From: Euglena gracilis
Taxonomy: Eukaryota; Euglenida; Euglenophyceae; Euglenales
Direction: 5' to 3'
NCBI GenBank assembly: GCA_039621445.1
Contig: CP154954.1
Coordinates: forward strand, 10,497,521 to 10,561,520
Length of the DNA: 64,000 bases
In this document: positions 13,758-28,249 of the stretch, one piece after another
How positions within the stretch are numbered: the first letter of the stretch is position 1
How the letters are laid out: every line of letters starts with the position of its first letter
The notes under the pieces: generated by a model
The model's database searches: none
What the model saw: the letters and a program-made list of their open reading frames with translations, nothing else
Told to the model about the DNA's origin: nothing
Translations under genes and position numbers: made by a program

Positions 13758-16700
13758 AGGGGCCCTCGAATAGTTGGGCAACAAAAGGGATTCGCCCCCC
13801 AAATCAGTTGGGTTACACAAGGGATTTTGTTATTTTGGGGCCCTCGAACAGTTGGGCAACAAAAGGGATTTGCCCCCCAAAACGGGTGGGTAACACAAGG
13901 GATTGTGTTATTTTGGGGCCCTCGAACAGTTGGGCAACAAAAGGGATTTGCACCCCAAATCAGTTGGGTTACACAAGGGATTTTGTTATTTTGGGGCCTT
14001 CGAACAGTTGGGCAACAAAAGGGATTTGCACCCCAGATCAATTGGGTTACACAAGGGATTTGCCCCGCAAAATGGGTGGGTAACACAAGGGATTTTGTTA
14101 TTTTGGGGCCCTCGAACAGTTGGGCAACAAAAGGGATTTGCCCCACAAAACGGGTGGGTAACACAAGGGATTTTGTTATTTAGGGGCCCTCGAATAGTTG
14201 GGCAACAAAAGGGATTCGCCCCCCAAATCAGTTGGGTTACACAAGGGATTTGTCCCCCAAAATGGGTGGGTAACACAAGAGATTTTGTTATTTAGGGGAC
14301 CTCGAAGAGTTGGGCAACAAAAGGGATTTGGACCCCAGATCAGTTGGGTTACACAAGGGATTTGCCCCCCAAAACGGGTGGGTAACACAAGGGATTTTGT
14401 TATTTTGGGGCCCTCGAACAGTTGGGCAACAAAAGGGATTTGCCCCCCAAAACGGGTGGGTAACACAAGGGATTTTGTTATTTTGGGGCCCTCGAACATT
14501 TGGGCAACAAAAGGGATTTGCCCCCCAAATCAGTTGGGTTACACAAGGGATTTGTCCCCCAAAATGGGTGGGTAACACAAGAGATTTTGTTATTTTGGGG
14601 CCCTCGAATAGTTGGGCAACAAAAGGGATTTGCCCCCCAAAACGGGTGGGTAACACAAGGGATTTTGTTATTTTGGGGCCCTCTAACAGTTGGGCAACAA
14701 AAGGGATTTGCCCCCCAAAACGGGTGGGTAACACAAGGGATTTTGTTATTTTGGGGCCCTCGAACAGTTGGGCAACAAAAGGGATTTGCCCCCAAAACGG
14801 GTGGGTAACACAAGGGATTTTGTTATTTTGGGGCCCTCGAACAGTTGGGCAACAAAAGGGATTTGCCCCCCAAAACAGGTGGGTAACACAAGGGATTTTG
14901 TTATTTTGGGGCCCTCGAACAGTTGGGCAACAAACGGGATTTCCCGCCAAATCAGTTGGTTTGCACAAGGGATTTGCCCCCCAAAACGGGTGGGTAACAC
15001 AAGGGATTGTGTTATTTTGGGGCCCTCGAACAGTTGGGCAACAAAAGGGATTTGCCCCCCAAATCAGTTGGGTTACACAAGGGATTTTGTTATTTTGGGG
15101 CCTTCGAACAGTTGGGCAACAAAAGGGATTTGCACCCCAGATCAATTGGGTTACACAAGGGATTTGCCCCGCAAAATGGGTGGGTAACACAAGGGATTTT
15201 GTTATTTTGGGGCCCTCGAACAGTTGGGCAACAAAAGGGATTTGCCCCCCAAAACGGGTGGGTAACACAAGGGATTTTGTTATTTAGGGGCCCTCGAATA
15301 GTTGGGCAACAAAAGGGATTTGCCCCCCAAATCAGTTGGGTTACACAAGGGATTTGTCCCCCAAAATGGGTGGGTAACACAAGGGATTTTGTTATTTTGG
15401 GGCCTTCGAACAGTTGGGCAACAAAAGGGATTTGGACCCCAGATCAGTTGGGTTACACAAGGGATTTGCCCCCCAAAACGGGTGGGTAACACAAGGGATT
15501 TTGTTATTTTGGGGCCCTCGAACAGTTGGGCAACAAAAGGGATTTGCCCCCCAAAACGGGTGGGTAACACAAGGGATTTTGTTATTTTGGGGCCCTCGAA
15601 CATTTGGGCAACAAAAGGGATTTGCCCCCCAAATCAGTTGGGTTACACAAGGGATTTGTCCCCCAAAATGGGTGGGTAACACAAGAGATTTTGTTATTTA
15701 GGGGACCTCGAACAGTTGGGCAACAAAAGGGATTTGCCCCCCAAAACGGGTGGGTAACACAAGGGATTTTGTTATTTTGGGGCCCTCTAACAGTTGGGCA
15801 ACAAAAGGGATTTGCCCCCCAAAACGGGTGGGTAACACAAGGGATTTTGTTATTTTGGGGCCCTCGAACAGTTGGGCAACAAAAGGGATTTGCCCCCCAA
15901 ATCAGTTGGGTTACACAAGGGATTTTGTTATTTTGGGGCCTTCGAACAGTTGGGCAACAAAAGGGATTTGCACCCCAGATCAATTGGGTTACACAAGGGA
16001 TTTGCCCCGCAAAATGGGTGGGTAACACAAGGGATTTTGTTATTTTGGGGCCCTCGAACAGTTGGGCAACAAAAGGGATTTGCCCCACAAAACGGGTGGG
16101 TAACACAAGGGATTTTGTTATTTTGGGGACCTCGAAGAGTTGGGCAACAAAAGGGATTTGGACCCCAGATCAGTTGGGTTACACAAGGGATTTGCCCCCC
16201 AAAACGGGTGGGTAACACAGGGGATTTTGTTATTTTGGGGCCCTCGAACAGTTGGGCAACAAAAGGGATTTGCCCCCAAAACGGGTGGGTAACACAAGGG
16301 ATTTTGTTATTTTGGGGCCCTCGAACAGTTGGGCAACAAAAGGGATTTGCCCCCCAAATCAGTTGGGTTACACAAGGGATTTGTCCCCCAAAATGGGTGG
16401 GTAACACAAGAGATTTTGTTATTTTGGGGCCCTCGAATAGTTGGGCAACAAAAGGGATTTGCCCCCCAAAACGGGTGGGTAACACAAGGGATTTTGTTAT
16501 TTTGGGGCCCTCTAACAGTTGGGCAACAAAAGGGATTTGCCCCCCAAAACGGGTGGGTAACACAAGGGATTTTGTTATTTTGGGGCCCTCGAACAGTTGG
16601 GCAACAAAAGGGATTTGCCCCCCAAAACGGGTGGGTAACACAAGGGATTTTGTTATTTTGGGGCCTCGAACAGTTGGGCAACAAAAGGGATTAGCCCCCC

Positions 16701-19329
16701 AAAAGAGGTGGGTAACACAAGAGATTTTGTTTTTTTGGGGCCCCCGAACAGTTGGGTAATTTATGGGTTTTGCCCGCCAAATCAGTTGGTTTACAAAAGG
16801 GATTTGCCCCCCAAAACGGGTGGGTAACACAAGGGATTTTGTTATTTTGGGGCCCTCGAACAGTTGGGCAACAAAAGGGATTTGCCCCCCAAATCAGTTG
16901 GGTTACACAAGGGATTTTGTTATTTTGGGGCCCTCGAACAGTTGGGCAACAAAAGGGATTTGCCCGCCAAATCAGTTGGATTACACAAGGGATTTGCCCC
17001 CAAAACGGGTGGGTAACACAAGGGATTTTGTTATTTTGGGGCCCTCGAACAGTTGGGCAACAAAAGGGATTTGCGCACCAAAACGGGGGGGTAACACAAG
17101 GGATTTTGTTATTTAGGGGCCCTCGAATAGTTGGGCAACAAAAGGGATTTGCCCCCCAAATCAGTTGGGTTACACAAGGGATTTGTCCCCCAAAATGGGT
17201 GGGTAACACAAGGGATTTTGTTATTTTGGGGCCCTCGAACAGTTGGGCAACAAAAGGGATTTGCCCCCCAGATCAGTTGGGTTACAGAAGGGATTTGCCC
17301 CAAAACGGGTGTGGGTAACACAAGGGATTTTGTTATTTTGGGGCCCTCGAACAGTTGGGCAACAAAAGGGATTTGCCCCCCAAAACGGGTGGGTAACACA
17401 AGGGATTTTGTTATTTTGGGGCCCTCGAACATTTGGGCAACAAAAGGGATTTGCCCCCCAAATCAGTTGGGTTACACAAGGGATTTGCCCCCAAAACGGG
17501 TGGGTAACACAAGGGATTTTGTTATTTAGGGGACCCTCGAACAGTTAAGCAACAAAAGGCATTTGCCCCCCAAAACGGGTGGGTAACACAAGGGATTTTG
17601 TTATTTTGGGGCCCTCGAACAGTTGGGCAACAAAAGGGATTTGCCCCCCAAAACGGGTGGGTAACACAAGGGATTTTGTTATTTTGGGGCCCTCGAACAG
17701 TTGGGCAACAAAAGGGATTTGCCCCCCAAAACGGGTGGGTAACACAAGGGATTTTGTTATTTTGGGGCCCTCGAACAGTTGGGCAACAAAAGGGATTTGC
17801 CCCCCAAAACAGGTGGGTAACACAAGGGATTTTGTTATTTTGGGGCCCTCGAACAGTTGGGCAACAAAAGGGATTTGCCCGCCAAATCAGTTGGTTTGCA
17901 CAAGGGATTTGCCCCCCAAAACGGGTGGGTAACACAAGGGATTGTGTTATTTTGAGGCCCTCGAACAGTTGGGCAACAAAAGGGATTTGCCCCCCAAAAC
18001 AGGTGGGTAACACAAGGGATTTTGTTATTTTGGGGCCTTCGAACAGTTGGGCAACAAAAGGGATTTGCACCCCAGATCAATTGGGTTACACAAGGGATTT
18101 GCCCCGCAAAATGGGTGGGTAACACAAGGGATTTTGTTATTTTGGGGCCCTCGAACAGTTGGGCAACAAAAGGGATTTGCCCCCCAAAACGGGTGGGTAA
18201 CACAAGGGATTTTGTTATTTTGGGGCCCTCGAACAGTTGGGCAACAAAAGGGATTTGCCCCCCAAATCAGTTGGGTTACACAAGGGATTTGTCCCCCAAA
18301 ATGGGAGGGGAACACAAGGGATTTGGGTTATTTTGGGGCCCCAGAACAGTTGGGCACAAAGGGATTTGCCCCCCAAAACGGGTGGGTAACACAAGGGATT
18401 TTGTTATTTTGGGGCCCTCGAACAGTTGGGCAACAAAAGGGATTTGCCCCCCAAATCAGTTGGGTTACACAAGGGATTTGTCCCCCAAAATGGGTGGGTA
18501 ACACAAGAGATTTTGTTATTTAGGGGACCTCGAACAGTTGGGCAACAAAAGGGATTTGCCCCCCAAAACGGGTGGGTAACACAAGGGATTTTGTTATTTT
18601 GGGGCCCTCGAACAGTTGGGCAACAAAAGGGATTTGCCCCCCAAATCAGTTGGGTTACACAAGGGATTTGTCCCCCAAAATGGGTGGGTAACACAAGAGA
18701 TTTTGTTATTTTGGGGTACTCGTACAGTTGGGCACCAAAAGGGATTTGCCCCCCAAAACGGTGGGTAACACAAGGGATTTTGTTATTTTGGGGCCCTCGA
18801 ACAGTTGGGCAACAAAAGGGATTTGCCCCCAAAACGGGTGGGTAACACAAGGGATTTTGTTATTTTGGGGCCCTCGAACAGTTGGGCAACAAAAGGGATT
18901 TGCCCCCCAAAACAGGTGGGTAACACAAGGGATTTTGTTATTTTGGGGCCCTCGAACAGTTGGGCAACAAAAGGGATTTGCCCGCCAAATCAGTTGGTTT
19001 GCACAAGGGATTTGCCCCCCAAAACGGGTGGGTAACACAAGGGATTTTGTTATTTTGGGGCCCTCGAACAGTTGGGCAACAAAAGGGATTTGCCCCCCAA
19101 ATCGGGTGGGTTACACAAGGGATTTTGTTATTTTGGGGCCCTCGAACAGTTGGGCAACAAAAGGGATTTGCACCCCAGATCAATTGGGTTACACAAGGGA
19201 TTTGCCCCGCAAAATGGGTGGGTAACACAAGGGATTTTGTTATTTTGGGGCCCTCGAACAGTTGGGCAACAAAAGGGATTTGCCCCACAAAACGGGTGGG
19301 TAACACAAGGGATTTTGTTATTTAGGGGC

Positions 19330-22200
19330 CCTCGAATAGTTGGGCAACAAAAGGGATTTGCCCCCCAAATCAGTTGGGTTACACAAGGGATTTGTCCCCC
19401 AAAATGGGTGGGTAACACAAGAGATTTTGTTATTTAGGGGACCTCGAAGAGTTGGGCAACAAAAGGGATTTGGACCCCAGATCAGTTGGGTTACACAAGG
19501 GATTTGCCCCCCAAAACGGGTGGGTAACACAAGGGATTTTGTTATTTTGGGGCCCTCGAACAGTTGGGCAACAAAAGGGATTTGCCCCCCAAATCAGTTG
19601 GGTTACACAAGGGATTTTGTTATTTTGGGGCCTTCGAACAGTTGGGCAACAAAAGGGATTTGCACCCCAGATCAATTGGGTTACACAAGGGATTTGCCCC
19701 GCAAAATGGGTGGGTAACACAAGGGATTTTGTTATTTTGGGGCCCTCGAACAGTTGGGCAACAAAAGGGATTTGCCCCACAAAACGGGTGGGTAACACAA
19801 GGGATTTTGTTATTTAGGGGCCCTCGAATAGTTGGGCAACAAAAGGGATTTGCCCCCCAAATCAGTTGGGTTACACAAGGGATTTGTCCCCCAAAATGGG
19901 TGGGTAACACAAGAGATTTTGTTATTTAGGGGACCTCGAAGAGTTGGGCAACAAAAGGGATTTGGACCCCAGATCAGTTGGGTTACACAAGGGATTTGCC
20001 CCCCAAAACGGGTGGGTAACACAAGGGATTTTGTTATTTTGGGGCCCTCGAACAGTTGGGCAACAAAAGGGATTTGCCCCCCAAATCAGTTGGGTTACAC
20101 AAGGGATTTGTCCCCCAAAATGGGTGGGTAACACAAGAGATTTTGTTATTTAGGGGACCTCGAACAGTTGGGCAACAAAAGGGATTTGCCCCCCAAAACG
20201 GGTGGGTAACACAAGGGATTTTGTTATTTTGGGGCCCTCGAACAGTTGGGCAACAAAAGGGATTTGCCCCCAAAACGGGTGGGTAACACAAGGGATTTTG
20301 TTATTTTGGGGTCCTCGAACAGTTGGGCAACAAAAGGGATTTGCCCCCCAAAACAGGTGGGTAACACAAGGGATTTTGTTATTTTGGGGCCCTCGAACAG
20401 TTGGGCAACAAACGGGATTTGCCCGCCAAATCAGTTGGTTTGCACAAGGGATTTGCCCCCCAAAACGGGTGGGTAACACAAGGGATTGTGTTATTTTGGG
20501 GCCCTCGAACAGTTGGGCAACAAAAGGGATTTGCCCCCCAAATCAGTTGGGTTACACAAGGGATTTTGTTATTTTGGGGCCTTCGAACAGTTGGGCAACA
20601 AAAGGGATTTGCACCCCAGATCAATTGGGTTACACAAGGGATTTGCCCCGCAAAATGGGTGGGTAACACAAGGGATTTTGTTATTTTGGGGCCCTCGAAC
20701 AGTTGGGCAACAAAAGGGATTTGCCCCACAAAACGGGTGGGTAACACAAGGGATTTTGTTATTTAGGGGCCCTCGAATAGTTGGGCAACAAAAGGGATTT
20801 GCCCCCCAAATCAGTTGGGTTACACAAGGGATTTGTCCCCCAAAATGGGTGGGTAACACAAGAGATTTTGTTATTTAGGGGACCTCGAAGAGTTGGGCAA
20901 CAAAAGGGATTTGGACCCCAGATCAGTTGGGTTACACAAGGGATTTGCCCCCCAAAACGGGTGGGTAACACAAGGGATTTTGTTATTTTGGGGCCTTCGA
21001 ACAGTTGGGCAACAAAAGGGATTTGCCCCCCAAATCAGTTGGGTTACACAAGGGATTTGTCCCCCAAAATGGGTGGGTAACACAAGAGATTTTGTTATTT
21101 AGGGGACCTCGAACAGTTGGGCAACAAAAGGGATTTGCCCCCCAAAACGGGTGGGTAACACAAGGGATTTTGTTATTTTGGGGCCCTCTAACAGTTGGGC
21201 AACAAAAGGGATTTGCCCCCCAAAACGGGTGGGTAACACAAGGGATTTTGTTATTTTGGGGCCCTCGAACAGTTGGGCAACAAAAGGGATTTGCCCCCAA
21301 AACGGGTGGGTAACACAAGGGATTTTGTTATTTTGGGGTCCTCGAACAGTTGGGCAACAAAAGGGATTTGCCCCCCAAAACAGGTGGGTAACACAAGGGA
21401 TTTTGTTATTTTGGGGCCCTCGAACAGTTGGGCAACAAACGGGATTTGCCCGCCAAATCAGTTGGTTTGCACAAGGGATTTGCCCCCCAAAACGGGTGGG
21501 TAACACAAGGGATTGTGTTATTTTGGGGCCCTCGAACAGTTGGGCAACAAAAGGGATTTGCCCCCCAAATCAGTTGGGTTACACAAGGGATTTTGTTATT
21601 TTGGGGCCTTCGAACAGTTGGGCAACAAAAGGGATTTGCACCCCAGATCAATTGGGTTACACAAGGGATTTGCCCCGCAAAATGGGTGGGTAACACAAGG
21701 GATTTTGTTATTTTGGGGCCCTCGAACAGTTGGGCAACAAAAGGGATTTGCCCCACAAAACGGGTGGGTAACACAAGGGATTTTGTTATTTAGGGGCCCT
21801 CGAATAGTTGGGCAACAAAAGGGATTTGCCCCCCAAATCAGTTGGGTTACACAAGGGATTTGTCCCCCAAAATGGGTGGGTAACACAAGAGATTTTGTTA
21901 TTTAGGGGACCTCGAAGAGTTGGGCAACAAAAGGGATTTGGACCCCAGATCAGTTGGGTTACACAAGGGATTTGCCCCCCAAAACGGGTGGGTAACACAA
22001 GGGATTTTGTTATTTTGGGGCCCTCGAACAGTTGGGCAACAAAAGGGATTTGCCCCCCAAAACGGGTGGGTAACACAAGGGATTTTGTTATTTTGGGGCC
22101 CTCGAACATTTGGGCAACAAAAGGGATTTGCCCCCCAAATCAGTTGGGTTACACAAGGGATTTGTCCCCCAAAATGGGTGGGTAACACAAGAGATTTTGT
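19330..22200. repeat. Second higher-order block: 492, 949 and 1027-bp periods
   Basis: One variant string (a unit with GAATAGTTGGG, then the GGATTTGTCCCCCAAAATGG half-unit, then GAAGAGTTGGG with TTTGGACCCC) recurs at about 19340, 19832, 20781 and 21808. The spacings are about 492, 949 and 1027 bp, and 949 and 1027 differ by exactly one 78-bp unit. This is the signature of unequal crossing-over within a local higher-order repeat. Confidence 0.8.
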
Positions 22201-25200
22201 TATTTAGGGGACCTCGAACAGTTGGGCAACAAAAGGGATTTGCCCCCCAAAACGGGTGGGTAACACAAGGGATTTTGTTATTTTGGGGCCCTCTGACAGT
22301 TGGGCAACAAAAGGGATTTGCCCCCCAAAACGGGTGGGTAACACAAGGGATTTTGTTATTTTGGGGCCCTCGAACAGTTGGGCAACAAAAGCGATTTGCC
22401 CCCCAAAACGGGTGGGTAACACAAGGGATTTTGTTATTTTGGGGCCCTCGAACAGTTGGGCAACAAAAGGGATTTGCCCCCCCAAAACGGGTGGGTAACA
22501 GAAGGGATTTTGTTATTTTGGGGCCCTCGAACAGTAGGGCAACAAAAGGGATTTGCCCCCCAAAACGGGTGGGTAACACAAGGGATTTTGTTATTTTGGG
22601 GCCCTCGAACATTTGGGCAACAAAAGGGATTTGCCCCCCAAATCAGTTGGGTTACACAAGGGATTTTGTTATTTTGGGGCCCTCGAACAGTTGGGCAACA
22701 AAAGGGATTTGCACCCCAGATCAGTTGGGTTACACAAGGGATTTGCCCCACAAAATGGGTGGGTAACACAAGGGATTTTGTTATTTTGGGGCCCTCGAAC
22801 AGTTGGGCAACAAAAGGGATTTGCCCCCCAAAACGGGTGGGTAACACAAGGGATTTTGTTATTTTGGGGCCCTCGAACAGTTGGGCAACAAAAGGGATTT
22901 GCCCCCCAAAGCAGTTGGGTTACACAAGGGATTTTGTTATTTTGGGGCCTTCGAACAGTTGGGCAACAAAAGGGATTTGCACCCCAGATCAGTTGGGTTA
23001 CACAAGGGATTTGCCCCGCAAAATGGGTGGGTAACACAAGGGATTTTGTTATTTTGGGGCCCTCGAACAGTTGGGCAACAAAAGGGATTTGCCCCACAAA
23101 ACGGGTGGGTAACACAAGGGATTTTGTTATTTAGGGGCCCTCGAATAGTTGGGCAACAAAAGGGATTTGCCCCCCAAAACGGATGGGTAACACAAGGGAT
23201 TTTGTTATTTTGGGGCCCTCGAACAGTTGGGCAACAAAAGGGATTTGCCCCGCAAAACGGGTGGGTAACACAAGGGATTTTGTTATTTTGGGGCCCTCGA
23301 ACAGTTGGGCAACAAAAGGGATTTGCCCCCCAAAACAGCTGGGTAACACAAGGGATTTTGTTCTTTTGGGGCCCTCGAACAGTTGGGCAACAAAAGGGAT
23401 TTGCCCCCCAAAACAGGTGGGTAACACAAGGGATTTTGTTATTTTGGGGCCCTCGAACAGTTGGGCAACAAAAGGGATTTGCCCGCCAAATCAGTTGGTT
23501 TACACAAGGGATTTGCCCCCCAAAACGGGTGGGTAACACAAGGGATTGTGTTATTTTGGGGCCCTAGAAAAGAAGGGCAACAAAAGGGATTTGCCCCCCA
23601 AAACGGTGTGGGTAACACAAGGGATTTTGTTATTTTGGGGTCCTCGAACAGTTGGGCAACAAAAGGGATTTGCCACCCCAAAACGGGTGGGTAACAGAAG
23701 GGATTTTGTTATTTTGGGGCCCTCGAACAGTTGGGCAACAAAAGGGATTTGCCCCCCAAAACGGGTGGGTAACACAAGGGATTTTGTTATTTTGGGGCCC
23801 TCGAACAGTTGGGCAACAAAAGGGATTTGCCCCCCAAATCAGTTGGGTTACACAAGGGATTTTGTTATTTTGGGGCCCTCGAACAGTTGGGCAACAAAAG
23901 GGATTTGCACCCCAGATCAGTTGGGTTACACAAGGGATTTGCCCCGCAAAATGGGTGGGTAACACAAGGGATTTTGATATTTTGGGGCCCTCGAACAGTT
24001 GGGCAACAAAAGGGATTTGCCCCGCAAAACGGGTGGGTAACACAAGGGATTGTGTTATTTTGGGGCCCTCGAACAGTTGGGCAACAAAAGGGATTTGCCC
24101 CGCAAAACGGGTGGGTAACACAAGGGATTTTGTTATTTTGGGGCCCTCGAACAGTTGGGCAACAAAAGGGATTTGCCCCCCAAAACAGGTGGGTAACACA
24201 AGGGATTTTGTTCTTTTGGGGCCCTCGAACAGTTGGGCAACAAAAGGGATTTGCCCGCCAAATCAGTTGGTTTACACAAGGGATTTGCCCCCCAAAACGG
24301 GTGGGTAACACAAGGGATTGTGTTATTTTGGGGCCCTAGAAAAGAAGTCAAACAAAAGGGATTTGCCCCGCAAAACGGTGTGGTAACACAAGGGATTTTG
24401 TTATTTTGGGGCCCTCGAACAGTTGGGCAACAAAAGGGATTTGCCCCCAAAACGGGTGGGTAACACAAGGGATTTTGTTATTTTGGGGCCCTCGAACAGT
24501 TGGGCAACAAAAGGGATTTGCCCCCCAAAACGGATGGGTAACACAAGGGATTTTGTTATTTTGGGGCCCTCGAACAGTTGGGCAACAAAAGGGATTTGCC
24601 CCACAAAACGGGTGGGTAACACAAGGGATTTTGTTATTTTGGGGCCCTCGAACAGTTGGGCAACAAAAGGGATTTGCCCCCCAAAACAGGTGGGTAACAC
24701 AAGGGATTTTGTTCTTTTGGGGCCCTCGAACAGTTGGGCAACAAAAGGGATTTGCCCCGCAAAACGGGTGGGTAACACAAGGGATTTTGTTATTTTGGGG
24801 CCCTCGAACAGTTGGGCAACAAAAGGGATTTGCCCCCCAAAACAGGTGGGTAACACAAGGGATTTTGTTCTTTTGGGGCCCTCGAACAGTTGGGCAACAA
24901 AAGGGATTTGCCCGCCAAATCAGTTGGTTTACACAAGGGATTTGCCCCCCAAAACGGGTGGGTAACACAAGGGATTGTGTTATTTTGGGGCCCTAGAAAA
25001 GAAGGGCAACAAAAGGGATTTGCCCCCCAAAACGGTGTGGGTAACACAAGGGATTTTGTTATTTTGGGGCCCTCGAACAGTTGGGCAACAAAAGGGATTT
25101 GCCCCCAAAACGGGTGGGTAACACAAGGGATTTTGTTATTTTGGGGCCCTCGAACAGTTGGGCAACAAAAGGGATTTGCCCCCCAAAACGGATGGGTAAC

Positions 25201-28200
25201 ACAAGGGATTTTGTTATTTTGGGGCCCTCGAACAGTTGGGCAACAAAAGGGATTTGCCCCACAAAACGGGTGGGTAACACAAGGGATTTTGTTATTTTGG
25301 GGCCCTCGAACAGTTGGGCAACAAAAGGGATTTGCCCCCCAAAACAGGTGGGTAACACAAGGGATTTTGTTCTTTTGGGGCCCTCGAACAGTTGGGCAAC
25401 AAAAGGGATTTGCCCCGCAAAACGGGTGGGTAACACAAGGGATTTTGTTATTTTGGGGCCCTCGAACAGTTGGGCAACAAAAGGGATTTGCCCCCCAAAA
25501 CAGGTGGGTAACACAAGGGATTTTGTTGCTTTGGGGCGAACAGTTCGGCAACAAAACGTATTTGCCCGCCAAATCAGTTGGTTAACACAAGGGATTTGCC
25601 CCCCAAAACGGGTGGGTAACACAAGGGATTGTGTTATTTTGGGGCCCTAGAAAAGAAGGGCAACAAAAGGGATTTGCCCCCCAAAACGGGTGGGTAACAC
25701 AAGGGATTTTGTCATTTTGGGGTCCTCGAACAGTTGGGCAACAAAAGGGATTTGCCCCCCAAAACGGGTGGGTAACAGAAGGGATTTTGTTATTTTGGGG
25801 CCCTCGAACAGTTGGGCAACAAAAGGGATTTGCCCCACAAAACGGGTGGGTAACACAAGGGAATTTGATATTTAGGGGCCCTCGAACAGTTGGGCAACAA
25901 AAGGGATTTGCCCCCCAAAACGGATGGGTAACACAAGGGATTTTGTTATTTTGGGGCCCTCGAACAGTTGGGCAACAAAAGGGATTTGCCCGCAAAACCG
26001 GGTGGGTAACACAAGGGATTGTGTTATTTTGGGGCCCTAGAAAAGAAGGGCAACAAAAGGGATTTGCCCCCAAAACGGGTGGGTAACACAAGGGATTTTG
26101 CTATTTTGGGGCCCTCGAACAGTTGGGCAACAAAAGGGATTTGCCGCCAAAGCGGGTGGGTAACACAAGGGATTTTGTTATTTTGGGGTCCTCGAACAGT
26201 TGGGCAACAAAAGGGATTTGCCCCCCAAAACGGGTGGGTAACACAAGGGATTTTGTTATTTTGGGGCCCTCGAACAGTTGGGCAACAAAAGGGATTTGCC
26301 CCACAAAACGGGTGGGTAACACAAGGGATTTTGTTATTTAGGGGCCCTCGAACAGTTGGGCAACAAAAGGGATTTGCCCCCAAAACGGTGGGTAACACAA
26401 GGGATTTTGTTATTTTGGGGCCCTCGAACAGTTGGGCAACAAAAGGGATTTGCCCCTCAAAACGGGTGGGTAACACAAGGGATTTTGTTATTTTGGGGCC
26501 CTCGAACAGTTGGGCAACAAAAGGGATTTGCCCCCCAAAACAGGTGGGTAACACAAGGGATTTTGTTATTTTGGGGCCCTCGAACAGTTGGGCAACAAAA
26601 GGGATTTGCCCGCCAAATCAGTTGGTTTACACAAGGGATTTGCCCCCCAAAACGGGTGGGTAACACAAGGGATTGTGTTATTTTGGGGCCCTAGAACAGA
26701 TGGGCAACAAAAGGGATTTGCACCCGAAAACAGTGTGGGTAACACAAGGGATTTTGTTATTTTGGGGCCCTCGAACAGTTGGGCAACAAAAGGGATTTGC
26801 CCCCAAAACGGGTGGGTAACACAAGGGATTTTGTTATTTTGGGGCCCTCGAACAGTTGGGCAACAAAAGGGATTTGCCCCCCAAAACGGGTGGGTAACAC
26901 AAGGGATTTTGTTATTTTGGGGCCCTCGAACAGTTGGGCAACAAAAGGGATTTGCCCCCCAAAACGGGTGGGTAACACAAGGGATTTTGTTATTTTGGGG
27001 CCCTCGAACAGTTGGGCAACAAAAGGGATTTGCCCCCCAAATCAGTTGGGTTACACAAGGGATTTTGTTATTTTGGGGCCCTCGAACAGTTGGGCAACAA
27101 AAGGGATTTGCCCCCCAAATCAGTTGGGTTACACAAGGGATTTGCCCCGCAAAATGGGTGGGTAACACAAGGGATTTTGTTATTTTGGGGCCCTCGAACA
27201 GTTGGGCAACAAAAGGGATTTGCCCCCCAAAACGGGTGGGTAACACAAGGGATTTTGTTATTTTGGGGCCCTCGAACAGTTGGGCAACAAAAGGGATTTG
27301 CCCCCCAAAACGGGTGGGTAACACAAGGGATTTTGTTATTTTGGGGCCCTCGAACAGTTGGGCAACAAAAGGGATTTGCCCCCCAAAACGGGTGGGTAAC
27401 ACAAGGGATTTTGTTATTTTGGGGCCCTCGAACAGTTGGGCAACAAAAGGGATTTGCCCCCCAAAACGGGTGGGTAACACAAGGGATTTTGTTATTTTGG
27501 GGCCCTCGAACAGTTGGGCAACAAAAGGGATTTGCCCCCCAAAACGGTGGGTAACACAAGGGATTTTGTTATTTTGGGGCCCTCGAACAGTTGGGCAACA
27601 AAAGGGATTTGCCCGCCAAATCAGTTGGGTTACACAAGGGATTTGCCCCCCAAAACGGGTGGGTAACACAAGGGATTTTGTTATTTTGGGGCCCTCGAAC
27701 AGTTGGGCAACAAAAGGGATTTGCCCCCCAAAACGGGTGGGTAACACAAGGGATTTTGTTATTTTGGGGCCCTCGAACAGTTGGGCAACAAAAGGGATTT
27801 GCCCCCCAAAACGGGTGGGTAACACAAGGGATTTTGTTATTTTGGGGCCCTCGAACAGTTGGGCAACAAAAGGGATTTGCCCCCCAAAACGGGTGGGTAA
27901 CACAAGGGATTTTGTTATTTTGGGGCCCTCGAACAGTTGGGCAACAAAAGGGATTTGCCCCCCAAAACGGGTGGGTAACACAAGGGATTTTGTTATTTTG
28001 GGGCCCTCGAACAGTTGGGCAACAAAAGGGATTTGCCCCCCCAAAACGGGTGGGTAACACAAGGGATTTTGTTATTTTGGGGCCCTCGAACAGTTGGGCA
28101 ACAAAAGGGATTTGCCCCCCAAAACGGGTGGGTAACACAAGGGATTTTGTTATTTTGGGGCCCTCGAACAGTTGGGCAACAAAAGGGATTTGCCCCCCAA

Positions 28201-28249
28201 AAGGGGTGGGTAACCCAAGGGATTTTGTTATTTTGGGGCCCTCGAACAG

